Shown in pieces: positions 32,076 through 44,000 of a DNA stretch of 64,000 nucleotides. The position numbers and the translations under genes are program-made. Position 1 is the stretch's first letter. Each line of letters begins with the position of its first letter. This stretch comes from Arenicola marina. Lineage: Eukaryota; Annelida; Polychaeta; Arenicolidae. Where the stretch lies: assembly GCA_964019135.1 (NCBI GenBank), contig OZ025248.1, positions 15,693,574 to 15,757,573 on the forward strand, read 5' to 3'. The notes below the pieces were generated by a model. It had not been told where the DNA came from and did not search any database. It was given only the letters and a program-made list of their open reading frames with translations.

Positions 32076-35000
32076 AGGGCGAAGGGCGAAAGGAGAGGAA
32101 GAGAGAAGGGCGAGGGGAGAGAAAGAGAGAGGGGGGAAAGGAAGGGGAAGAGAGAAGGGCGAGGGGAGAGAAAGAGAGAAGGGTGAGGGGAGAGAAAGAA
32201 TGAAGGGTGAGGGGAGAGAAAAAGAGAAGGGGGACGGGAGAGAAAGAGAGAAGGGCGAGGGGAGAGGAAGGGAGAAGGACGAAGGGAGAGAAAGAGAGAA
32301 AGACGAGGGGAGAGAAAGAGAGAACGGCGAGGGTAGAGAAAGAGATAAGGGCGAAGGGAGAGGAAGGGAGAAGGGCGATGGGAGAGAAAGAGAGAAGGGC
32401 GAGGGGAGAGAAAGAGATAAAGGCGAAGGGAGAGGAAGAGAGACGGGCGAGGGGATAGAAAGAGAAAAGGGCGAGGGGAGAGAAAGAGAGAAGGGCGAGG
32501 GGAGAGGAAGAGAGATAGGCGAGGGGAGAGAAAGAGAGAAGGGCGAGGAGAGAGGGGAGAGAAAGAGAGAAGGGCGAGGGGAGAGAAAGAGAGAAGGGCG
32601 AGGGGAGAGAAAGAGAGAAGGGCGAAGGGAGAGGAAAAGAGATAAGCGAGGGGAGAGAAAGGGAGAAGGGCGAGGGTAGAGAAAGAGCGAAGAGCGAGGG
32701 GAGAGAAAGAGAGAAGGGCGAAGGGAGAGGAAGAGAGAAGGGCGAGGGGAGAAAAAGAGCGAAGGGCGAGGGGAGAGAAAGAGTGAAGGGTGAGGGGAGA
32801 GAAAAAGATAAGGGGGAGGGGAGAGAAAGAGAGAAGGGCGAGGGGAGAGAAAGAGAGAAGGGCGAAGGGAGAGAAACAGAGAAGGGCGAGGGGGGAGAAA
32901 GAGAGAAGGGCGAGGGGAGAGAAATGGAGAAGGGCGAGGGGAGAGAAAGGGAGAAAGGCGAGGGGAGAGAAAGAGAGAAGGGCGAGGGGAGAGGGGAGAG
33001 GAAGGGCGAGGGTAGAGAAAGAAAGAAGGGCGAGCGGAGAGAAAGAAAGGCGAGGGGAGAGAAAGAGAGAAGGGCGAGGGGAGAGAAAGAGAGGAGGGCG
33101 AGGGGAGAGAAAGAGAGAAGGGCGAGGGGAGAGAAAGGGAGAAGGGCGAGGGGAGAGAAAGAAAGAAGGGCGAGGGGAGAGAAAGAGAGAAGGGCGAGGG
33201 GAGAGAAAGAGAGAAGGGCGAGGGGAGAGAGAGAGAGAAAGACGAGGGCAGAGAAAGAGAGGAGGGCGAGGGGAGAGAAAGAGAGAAGGGTGAAGGGAGA
33301 GAAAGAGAGATGGGCGAGGGGAGAAAAAGAAAGAAGGGCGAGGGGAGAGAAAGAGAGAAGGGCGAGGGGAGAGAAAAAGAGAAGGGTGAAGGGAGAGAAA
33401 AGGAGATGGGCGAGGGGAGAGAAAGAAAGAAGGGCGAGGGGAGAGGAAGAGAGAAGGGCGAGGGGAGAGAAAGAGAGAAGGGCGAGAGGGGAGCCAGAAA
33501 GAAGGGCGAGGGGAGAGAAAGAGAGAAGGGCGAGGGGAGAGAAAGAGAGAAGGGGGAGGGGGGGGGGAGAAAGAAGGGCGAGGGGAGAGAAAGAGAGAAG
33601 GGCGAGGGGAGAGAAAGAGAGAAGGGTGAGGGTAGAGAAAGAGAGAAGGGCGAGGGCAGAGAAAGAGAGAAGGCTGAAGGGAGAGAAAGAGAGATGGGCG
33701 AGAGGAGAGAAAGAGAGAAGGGCGAGAAAAGAGAAAGGGAGAAGGGCGAGGGGAGAGGGGAGAGAAAGAGAGAAGGGCGAAGGAAGAGGAAGGGAGAAGG
33801 GCGAGGAGAGAGAAAGAGAAGAGGGCGAGGTGAGAGAAAGAGAGAGGGGCGAGGGGAGAGAAAGAGAAGGGCGAGGGGAGAGAAAGAGAGAAGGGCGAGG
33901 GGAGAGAAAGGGAGAAGGGCGAGGGGGGAGAAAGGGAGAAGGGCGAGGGAAGAGGGAAGAGAAAGAGAGAAGGGCGAGAGGAGAGGAAGGGAGAAGGGCG
34001 AGGGGAGAGAAAGAGAAGAGGGCGAGGTAAGAGGAAGAGAGAAGGACGAGGGGGGAGAAAGAAAGAAGGGCGAGGGGTGAGAAAGAGAGAAGGGCGAGGG
34101 GAGAGAAAGAGAGAAGGGCGAGGGGGGAGAAAGAAAGAAGGGCGAGGGGAGAGAAAGAGAGAAGGGCGAGGGGAGAGAAAGAGAGAAGGGCGAGGGGGGA
34201 GAAAGAGAGAAGGGCGAGAGAAGAGGAAGGGAGAAGGGCGAGGGGAGTGAAAGAGAGAAGGGCGAGGGGAGAGAAAGGGAGAAGGGCGAGGGGAGAGAAA
34301 GGGAGAAGGGTGAAGGGAGAGAAAGAGAGAAGGGCGAGAGAAGAGGAAGGGAGAAGGGCGAGGAGAGTGAAAGAGAGAAGGGCGAGGGGAGAGAAAGAGA
34401 GAAGGGCGAGGGGGGAGAAAGAGAGAAGGGCGAGGGGAGAGAAAGAGAGAAGGGTGAAGGGAGAGAAAGAGAGAAGGGCGAGAGAAGAGGAAGGGAGAAG
34501 GGCGAGGGGAGTGAAAGAGAGGAGGGCGAGGGGAGAGAAAGAGAGAAGGGCGAGAGAAGAGGAAGGGAGAAGGGCGAGGGGGGAGAAAGAGAGAAGGGCG
34601 AGGTGAGAGAAAGAGAGAGGGGCGAGGGGAGAGAAAGAAAAGGGCGAGGGGAGAGAAAGAGAGAAGGGCGAGGGGAGTGAAAGAGAGAAGGGCGAGGTGA
34701 GAGAAAGAGAGAGGGGCGAGGGGAGAGAAAGAAAAGGGCGAGGGGAGAGAAAGAGAGAAGGGCGAGGGGAGAGAAAGGGAGAAGGGCGAGGGGGGAGAAA
34801 GGGAGAAGGGCGAGGGGAGAGGGGAGAGAAAGAGAGAAGGGCGAGGGGAGAGAAAAAAAGTAGGACAAGGGGTAGAGAAAGGGAAACGGGCGAGGGGAGA
34901 CGAAGAAAGAAGGGCGAGGGAAGAGAAAGAGAGAAGAGCGAGGGGGGAGAAAGAAAGAAGGGCGAGGGGAGAGAAAGAGAGAAGGGCGAGTGGAGAGAAA

Positions 35001-38000
35001 GAGAGAAGGGCGAGGGGGAGGGGGGGGAGAAAGAAGGGCGAGGGGAGAGAAAGAGAGAAGGGCGAGGGGAGAGAAAGAGAGAAGGGTGAGGGTAGAGAAA
35101 GAGAGAAGGGCGAGGGGGGAGAAAGAAAGAAGGGCGAGGGGAGAGAAAGAGAGAAGGGCGAGTGGAGAGAAAGAGAGAAGGGCGAGGGGGAGGGGGGGGG
35201 GAGAAAGAAGGGCGAGGGGAGAGAAAGAGAGAAGGGCGAGGGGAGAGAAAGAGAGAAGGGTGAGGGTAGAGAAAGAGAGAAGGGCGGGGGCAGAGAAAGA
35301 GAGAAGGGTGAAGGGAGAGAAAGAGAGATGGGCGAGGGGAGAGAAAGAGAGAAGGGCGAGAAAAGAGAAAGGGAGAAGGGCGAGGGGAGAGGGGAGAGAA
35401 AGAGAGAAGAGCGAAGGAAGAGGAAGGGAGAAGGGCGAGGGGAGAGAAACAGAAGAGGGCGAGGTGAGAGAAAGAGAGAGGGGCGAGGGGAGAGAAAGAG
35501 AAGGGCGAGGGGAGACAAAGGGAGCAGGGCGAGGGGAGAGAAAGAGAGAAGGGCGAGAAAAGAGAAAGGGAGCAGGGCGAGGGGAGAGGGGAGAGAAAGA
35601 GAGAAGGGCGAAGGAAGAGGAAGGGAGAAGGGCGAGGGGAGAGAAAGAGAAGAGGGCGAGGTGAGAGAAAGAGAGAGGGGGGAGGGGAGAGAAAGAGAAG
35701 GGCGAGGGAAGAGAAAGAGAAGGGCGAGGGGAGTGAAAGGGAGAAGGGCGAGGGAAGAGGGGAGAGAAAGAGAGAAGGGCGAGGGGAGAGAAAGAGAAGA
35801 GGGCGAGGTGAGAGAAAGAGAGAGGGGCGAGGGGAGAGAAAGAGAAGGGCGAGGGGAGAGAAAGAGAAGGGCGAGGGGAGTGAAAGGGAGAAGGGCGAGG
35901 GAAGAGGGGAGAGAAAGAGAGAAGGGCGAGGGGAGAGAAAGGGAGAAGGGCGAGGGGAGAGAAAGAGAAGAGGGCGAGGTGAGAGAAAGAGAGAGGGGCG
36001 AGGGGAGAGAAAGAGAAGGGCGAGGGGAGAGAAAGAGAGAAGGGCGAGGGGAGAGAAAGAGAGAAGGGCGAGGGGAGAGAAAGAGAGAAGGGCGAGGGGA
36101 GAGAAAGAGAGAAGGGCGAGGGTAGAGAAAGAGAGAAGGGCGGGGGCAGAGAAAGAGAGAAGGGTGAAGGGAGAGAAAGAGAGATGGGCGAGGGGAGAGA
36201 AAGAGAGAAGGGCGAGAAAAGAGAAAGGGAGATAGGGCGAGGGGAGAGGGGAGAGAAAGAGAGAAGGGCGAAGGAAGAGGAAGGGAGAAGGGCGAGGGGA
36301 GAGAAACAGAAGAGGGCGAGGTGGGTCGAAAGAGAGAGGGGCGAGGGGAGAGAAAGAGAAGGGCGAGGGGAGATAAAGGGAGCAGGGCGAGGGGAGAGAA
36401 AGAGAGAAGGGCGAGAAAAGAGAAAGGGAGCAGGGCGAGGGGAGAGGGGAGAGAAAAAGAGAAGGGCGAAGGAAGAGGAAGGGAGAAGGGCGAGGGGAGA
36501 GAAAGAGAAGAGGGCGAGGTGAGAGAAAGAGAGAGGGGCGAGGGGAGAGAAAGAGAAGGGCGAGGGGAGAGAAAGAGAAGGGCGAGGGGAGAGAAAGGGA
36601 GAAGGGCGAGGGGAGAGAAAGAGAGAAGGGCGAGGGAAGAGGGGAGAGAAAGAGAGAAGGGCGAGGGGAGAGAAAGGGAGAAGGGCGAGGGGAGAGAAAG
36701 AGAAGAGGGCGAGGTGAGAGAAAGAGAGAGGGGCGAGGGGAGAGAAAGAGAAGGGCGAGGGGAGAGAAAGAGAGAAGGGCGAGGGAAGGGGGGAGAGAAA
36801 GAGAGAAGGGCGAGGGGAGAGAAAGAGAGAAGGGCGAGGGGAGAGAAAGAGAAGAGGGCGAGGTGAGAGAAAGAGAGAGGGGCGAGGGGAGAGAAAGAGA
36901 AGGGCGAGGGGAGAGAAAGAGAGAAGGGCGAGGGGAGAGAAAGGGAGAAGGGCGAGGGGAGAGAAAGAGAAGAGGGCGAGGTGAGAGAAAGAGAGAGGGG
37001 CGAGGGAAGAGGGGAGAGAAAGAGAGAAGGGCGAGGGGAGAGAAAGGGCGAGGGAAGAGGGGAGAGAAAGAGAGAAGGGCGAGGGGAGAGAAAGGGAGAA
37101 GGGCGAGGGGAGAGAAAGAGAAGAGGGCGAGGTGAGAGAAAGAGAGAGGGGCAAGGGGAGAGAAAGAGAAGGGCGAGGGGAGAGAAAGAGAGAAGGGCGA
37201 GGGGAGAGAAAGGGAGAAGGGCGAGGGAAGAGGGGAGAGAAAGAGAGAGGGGCGAGGGGAGAGAAAGAGAGAAGGGCGAGGGGAGAGAAAGAGAAGAGGG
37301 CGAGGTCAGAGAAAGAGGGAAGGGCGAGGGGAGAGAAAGAGAGAAGGGCGAGGGGAGAGAAAGAGAGAAGGGCGAGGGCAGAGAAAGAGAGAAGGCTGAA
37401 GGGAGAGAAAGAGAGATGGGCGAGAGGAGAGAAAGAGAGAAGGGCGAGAAAAGAGAAAGGGAGAAGGGCGAGGGGAGAGGGGAGAGAAAGAGAGAAGGGC
37501 GAAGGAAGAGGAAGGGAGAAGGGCGAGGAGAGAGAAAGAGAAGAGGGCGAGGTGAGAGAAAGAGAGAGGGGCGAGGGGAGAGAAAGAGAAGGGCGAGGGG
37601 AGAGAAAGAGAGAAGGGCGAGGGAAGAGGGGAGAGAAAGAGAAGGGCGAGGGGAGAGAAAGAGAGAAGGGCGAGGGGAGAGAAAGAGAGAAGGGCGAGGG
37701 GAGAGAAAGGGAGAAGGGCGAGGGGGGAGAAAGGGAGAAGGGCGAGGGAAGAGGGAAGAGAAAGAGAGAAGGGCGAGAGGAGAGGAAGGGAGAAGGGCGA
37801 GGGGAGAGAAAGAGAAGAGGGCGAGGTGAGAGGAAGAGAGAAGGACGAGGGGGGAGAAAGAAAGAAGGGCGAGGGGTGAGAAAGAGAGAAGGGCGAGGGG
37901 AGAGAAAGAGAGAAGGGCGAGGGGGGAGAAAGAAAGAAGGGCGAGGGGAGAGAAAGAGAGAAGGGCGAGGGGAGAGAAAGAGAGAAGGGCGAGGGGGGAG

Positions 38001-41000
38001 AAAGAGAGAAGGGCGAGAGAAGAGGAAGGGAGAAGGGCGAGGGGAGTGAAAGAGAGAAGGGCGAGGGGAGAGAAAGGGAGAAGGGCGAGGGGAGAGAAAG
38101 GGAGAAGGGTGAAGGGAGAGAAAGAGAGAAGGGCGAGAGAAGAGGAAGGGAGAAGGGCGAGGAGAGTGAAAGAGAGAAGGGCGAGCGGAGAGAAAGAGAG
38201 AAGGGCGAGGGGGGAGAAAGAGAGAAGGGCGAGGGGAGAGAAAGAGAGAAGGGTGAAGGGAGAGAAAGAGAGAAGGGCGAGAGAAGAGGAAGGGAGAAGG
38301 GCGAGGGGAGTGAAAGAGAGGAGGGCGAGGGGAGAGAAAGAGAGAAGGGCGAGAGAAGAGGAGAGGAGAAGGGCGAGGGGGGAGAAAGAGAGAAGGGCGA
38401 GGTGAGAGAAAGAGAGAGGGGCGAGGGGAGAGAAAGAAAAGGGCGAGGGGAGAGAAAGAGAGAAGGGCGAGGGGAGTGAAAGAGAGAAGGGCGAGGTGAG
38501 AGAAAGAGAGAGGGGCGAGGGGAGAGAAAGAAAAGGGCGAGGGGAGAGAAAGAGAGAAGGGCGAGGGGAGAGAAAGAGAGAAGGGCGAGGGGAGAGAAAA
38601 AAAGTAGGACAAGGGGTAGAGAAAGGGAAAAGGGCGAGGGGAGACGAAGAAAGAAGGGCGAGGGCAGAGAAAGAGAGAAGGGCGAGGGGAGAGAAAGGGA
38701 GAAGGGCGAGGGGGGAGAAAGAAAGAAGGGCGAGGGGAGAGAAAGAGAGAAGGGCGAGGGGGGAGAAAGAAAGAAGTGCGAGGGGAGAGAAAGAGAGAAG
38801 GGCGAGTGGAGAGAAAGAGAGAAGGGCGAGGGGGAGGGGGGGGGGAGAAAGAAGGGCGAGGGGAGAGAAAGAGAGAAGGGCGAGGGGAGAGAAAGAGAGA
38901 AGGGTGAGGGTAGAGAAAGAGAGAAGGGCGGGGGCAGAGAAAGAGAGAAGGGTGAAGGGAGAGAAAGAGAGATGGGCGAGGGGAGAGAAAGAGAGAAGGG
39001 CGAGAAAAGAGAAAGGGAGAAGGGCGAGGGGAGAGGGGAGAGAAAGAGAGAAGGACGAAGGAAGAGGAAGGGAGAAGGGCGAGGGGAGAGAAAGAGAAGA
39101 GGGCGAGGTGAGAGAAAGAGAGAGGGGGGAGGGGAGAGAAAGAGAAGGGCGAGGGAAGAGAAAGAGAAGGGCGAGGGGAGTGAAAGGGAGAAGGGCGAGG
39201 GAAGAGGGGAGAGAAAGAGAGAAGGGCGAGGGGAGAGAAAGAGAAGAGGGCGAGGTGAGAGAAAGAGAGAGGGGCGAGGGGAGAGAAAGAGAAGGGCGAG
39301 GGGAGAGAAAGAGAGAAGGGCGAGGGAAGAGGGGAGAGAAAGAGAAGGGCGAGGGGAGAGAAAGAGAGAAGGGTGAGGGTAGAGAAAGAGAGAAGGGCGG
39401 GGGCAGAGAAAGAGAGAAGGGTGAAGGGAGAGAAAGAGAGATGGGCGAGGGGAGAGAAAGAGAGAAGGGCGAGAAAAGAGAAAGGGAGAAGGGCGAGGGG
39501 AGAGGGGAGAGAAAGAGAGAAGGGCGAAGGAAGAGGAAGGGAGAAGGGCGAGGGGAGAGAAACAGAAGAGGGCGAGGTGAGAGAAAGAGAGAGGGGCGAG
39601 GGGAGAGAAAGAGAAGGGCGAGGGGAGACAAAGGGAGCAGGGCGAGCTGAGAGAAAGAGAGAAGGGCGAGAAAAGAGAAAGGGAGCAGGGCGAGGGGAGA
39701 GGGGAGAGAAAGAGAGAAGGGCGAAGGAAGAGGAAGGGAGAAGGGCGAGGGGAGAGAAAGAGAAGAGGGCGAGGTGAGAGAAAGAGAAGGGCGAGGGGAG
39801 AGAAAGAGAAGGGCGAGGGGAGAGAAAGGGAGAAGGGCGAGGGAAGTGGGGAGAGAAAGAGCGAAGGGCGAGGGGAGAGAAAGGGAGAAGGGCGAGGGGA
39901 GAGAAAGAGAAGAGGGCGAGGTGAGAGAAAGAGAGAGGGGCGAGGGGAGAGAAAGAGAAGGGCGAGGGGAGAGAAAGAGAGACGGGCGAGGGGAGAGAAA
40001 GGGAGAAGGGCGAGGGAAGAGGGGAGAGAAAGAGAGAGGGGCGAGGGGAGAGAAAGCGAGAAGGGCGAGGGGAGAGAAAGAGAAGAGGGCGAGGTCAGAG
40101 AAAGAGAGAAGGGCGAGGGGAGAGAAAGAGAGAAGGGCGAGGGGAGAGAAAGAGAGAAGGGCGAGGGGAGAGAAAGGGAGAAGGGCGAGGGAAGAGGGGA
40201 GAGAAAGAGAGAGGGGCGAGGGGAGAGAAAGAGAGAAGGGCGAGGGGAGAGAAAGAGAAGGGCGAGGGGAGAGAAAGAGAAGGGCGAGGGGAGAGAAAGA
40301 GAGAAGGGCGAGGGGAGAGAAAGGGAGAAGGGCGAGGGGGGAAAAAGGGAGAAGGGCGAGGGAAAAGGGGAGAGAAAGAGAGAGGGGCGAGGGGAGAGAA
40401 AGAGAGAAGGGCGAGGGGAGAGAAAGAGAGAAGGGCGAGGGGAGAGAAAGAGAAGAGGGCGAGGTGAGAGAAAGAGAGAGGGGCGAAGGGAGAGGAAGAG
40501 AGAAGGGCGAGGGGAGAAAAAGCGCGAAGGGCGAGGGGAGAGAAAGATTGAAGGGTGAGGGGAGAGAAAAAGATAAGGGGGAGGGGAGAGAAAGAGAGAA
40601 GGGCGAGGGGAGAGAAAGAGAGAAGGGCGAAGGGAGAGAAACAGAGAAGGGCGAGGGGGGAGAAAGAGAGAAGGGCGAGGGGAGAGAAATGGAGAAGGGC
40701 GAGGGGAGAGAAAGGGAGAAAGGCGAGGGGAGAGAAAGAGAGAAGGGCGAGGGGAGAGGGGAGAGAAAGAGGGAAGGGCGAGGGGAGAGGAAGGGCGAGG
40801 GTAGAGAAAGAAAGAAGGGCGAGGGGAGAGAAAGAAAGGCGAGGGGAGAGAAAGAGAAGGGCGAGGGGAGAGAAGGAGAGGAGGGCGAGGGGAGAGAAAG
40901 AGAGAAGGGCGAGGGGAGAGAAAGGGAGAAGGGCGAGGGGAGAGAAAGAAAGAAGGGCGAGGGGAGAGAAAGAGAGAAGGGCGAGGGGAGAGAAAGAGAG

Positions 41001-44000
41001 AAGGGCGAGGGGAGAGAGAGAGAGAAAGACGAGGGCAGAGAAAGAGAGGAGGGCGAGGGGAGAGAAAGAGAGAAGGGTGAAGGGAGAGAAAGAGAGATGG
41101 GCGAGGGGAGAAAAAGAAAGAAGGGCGACGGGAGAGAAAGAGAGAAGGGCGAGGGGAGAGAAAAAGAGAAGGGTGAAGGGAGAGAAAAAGAGATGGGCGA
41201 AGGGAGAGAAAGAAAGAAGGGCGAGGGGAGAGGAAGAGAGAAGGGCGAGGGGAGAGAAAGAGAGAAGGGCGAGAGGGGAGAAAGAAAGAAGGGCGAGGGG
41301 AGAGAAAGAGAGAAGGGCGAGGGGAGAGAAAGAGAGATGGGCGAGGGGGAGGGGGGGGGAGAAACAAGGGCGAGGGGAGAGAAAGAGAGAAGGGCGAGGG
41401 GAGAGAAAGAGAGAAGGGTGAGGGTAGAGAAAGAGAGAAGGGCGAGGGAAGAGGGGAGAGAAAGAGAGAGGGGCGAGGGGAGAGAAAGAGAGAAGGGCGA
41501 GGGGAGAGAAAGAGAAGGGCGAGGGGAGAGAAAGGGAGAGGGGCGAGGGGGGAGAAAGGGAGAAGGGCGAGGGGAGAGAAAGAGAGAAGGGCGAGGGTAG
41601 AGGGGAGAGAAAGAGAGAGGGGCGAGGGGAGAGAAAGAGAGAAGGGCGAGGGGAGAGAAAGAGAGAAGGGCGAGGGGAGAGAAAGAGAAGAGGGCGAGGT
41701 GAGAGAAAGAGAGAGGGGCGAGGGGAGAGAAAGAGAAGGGCGAGGGGAGAGAAAGAGAAGGGCGAGGGGAGAGAAAGGGAGAAGGGCGAGGGGAGAGAAA
41801 GGGAGAAGGGCGAGGGGGGAGAAAGGGAGAAGGGCGAGGGAAGAGGGGAGAGAAAGAGAGAGGGGCGAGGGGAGAGAAAGAGAGAAGGGCGAGGGGAGAG
41901 AAAGAGAAAAGGGCGAGGGGAGAGAAAGAGAAGAGGGCGAGGTGAGAGAAAGAGAGAGGGGCAAGGGGAGAGAAAGAGAAGGGCGAGGGGAGAGAAAGAG
42001 AAGGGCGAGGGGAGAGAAAGAGAGAAGGGCGAGGGGAGAGAAAGGGAGAAGGGCGAGGGGGGAGAAAGGGAGAAGGGCGAGGGAAGAGAAAGAGAGAGGG
42101 GCGAGGGGAGAGAAAGAGAAGGGCGAGGGGAGAGAAAAGGAGAAGGGCGAGGGGAGAAAAAGGGAGAAGGGCGAGGGGAGAGAAAGGGAGAAGGGCGAGG
42201 GGGGAGAAAGGGAGAAGGGCGAGGGAAGAGGGGAGGGAAAGAGAGAGGGGCGAGGGGAGAGAAAGAGAGAAGGGCGAGGGGAGAGAAAGAGAAGAGGGCG
42301 AGGGGAGAGAAAGGGAGAGGGGCGAGGGGAGAGAAAGAGAAGGGCGAGGGGAGAGAAAGAGAAGGACGAGGGGAGAGAAAGAGAGAAGGGCGAGGGGAGA
42401 GAAAGGGAGAAGGGCGAGGGGGGAGAAAGGGAGAAGGGCGAGGGAAGAGGGGAGAGAAAGAGAGAGGGGCGAGGGGAGAGAAAGAGAGAAGGGCGAGGGG
42501 AGAGAAAGAGAGAAGGGCGAGGGGAGAGAAAGAGAAGAGGGCGAGGGAAGAGAAAGAGAGAGGGGCGAGGGGAGAGAAAGAGAGAGGGGCGAGGGGAGAG
42601 AAAGAGAGAGGGGCGAGGGGAGAGAAAGAGAGAGGGGCGAGGGGAGAGAAAGAGAGAAGGGCGAGGGGAGAGAAAGAGAGAAGGGCGAGGGGAGAGAAAG
42701 AGAAAAGGGCGAGGTGAGAGAAAGAGAGAAGGGCGAGGGGAGAGAAAGAGAAGAGGGCGAGGGGAGAGAAAGAGAAGAGGGCGAGGTGAGAGAAAGAGAG
42801 AGGGGCGAGGGGAGAGAAAGAGAAGGGCGAGGGGAGAGAAAGAGAAGGGCGAGGGGAGAGAAAGAGAGAAGGGCGAGGGGAGAGAAAGAGAGAAGGGCGA
42901 GGGGAGAGAAAGAGAGAGGGGCGAGGGGAGAGAAAGAGAAGGGCGAGGGGAGAGAAAGAGAAGGGCGAGGGGAGAGAAAGGGAGAAGGGCGAGGGGAGAG
43001 TAAGGGAGAAGGGCGAGGGGAGAGAGAGAGAGAAGGGCGAGGGGAGAGAAAGAGAAAAGGGCGAGGCGAGAGAAAAAGAGAAGGGCGAGGGGAGGGAAAG
43101 AGAAGAGGGCGAGGCGAGAGAAAGAGAGAAGGGCGAGGGGAGAGAAAGAGAAGAGGGCGAGGGGAGAGAAAGAGAAGAGGGCGAGGTGAGAGAAAGAGAG
43201 AGGGGCGAGGGGAGAGAAAGAGAAGGGCGAGGGGAGAGAAAGAGAAGGGCGGGGGGAGAGAAAGAGAGAGGGGCGAGGGGAGAGAAAGAGAAGGGCGAGG
43301 GGAGAGAAAGAAAAGGGCGAGGGGAGAGAAAGGGAGAAGGGCGAGGGGAGAGAAAGGGAGAAGGGCGAGGGGAGAGAAAGAGAGAAGGGCGAGGGGAGAG
43401 AAAGAGAGAAGGGCGAGGGGAGAGAAAGAGAGAAGGGCGAGGGGAGAGAAAGAGAGAAGGGCGAGGGGAGAGAAAGGGAGAAGGGCGTGGGGGGAGAAAG
43501 GGAGAAGGGCGAGGGGAGAGAAAGGGAGAAGGGTGTGGGGGGAGAAAGGGAGAAGGGCGAGGGAAGAGGGGAGAGAAAGACAGAAGGGCGAGAGGAGAGG
43601 AAAGGAGAAGGGCGAGGGGAGAGAAAGAGGAGAGGGCGAGGTGAGAGAGAGAGAGAAGGGCGGGGGCAGAGAAAGAGAGAAGGGTGAAGGGAGAGAAAGA
43701 GAGATGGGCGAGGGGAGAGAAAGAGAGAAGGGCGAGAAAAGAGAAAGGGAGCAGGGCGAGGGGAGAGGGGAGAGAAAGAGAGAAGGGCGAGGGGAGAGAA
43801 AGAGAGAAGGGCGAGGGGAGAGAAAGGGAGAAGGGCGAGGGGAGAGAAAGGGAGAAGGGCGTGGGGGAGAAAGGGAGAAGGGCGAGGGAAGAGGGGAGAG
43901 AAAGAGAGAAGGGCGAGAGGAGAGGAAAGGAGAAGGGCGAGGGGAGAGAAAGAGGAGAGGGCGAGGTGAGAGAGAGAGAGAAGAGCGGGGGCAGTGAAAG

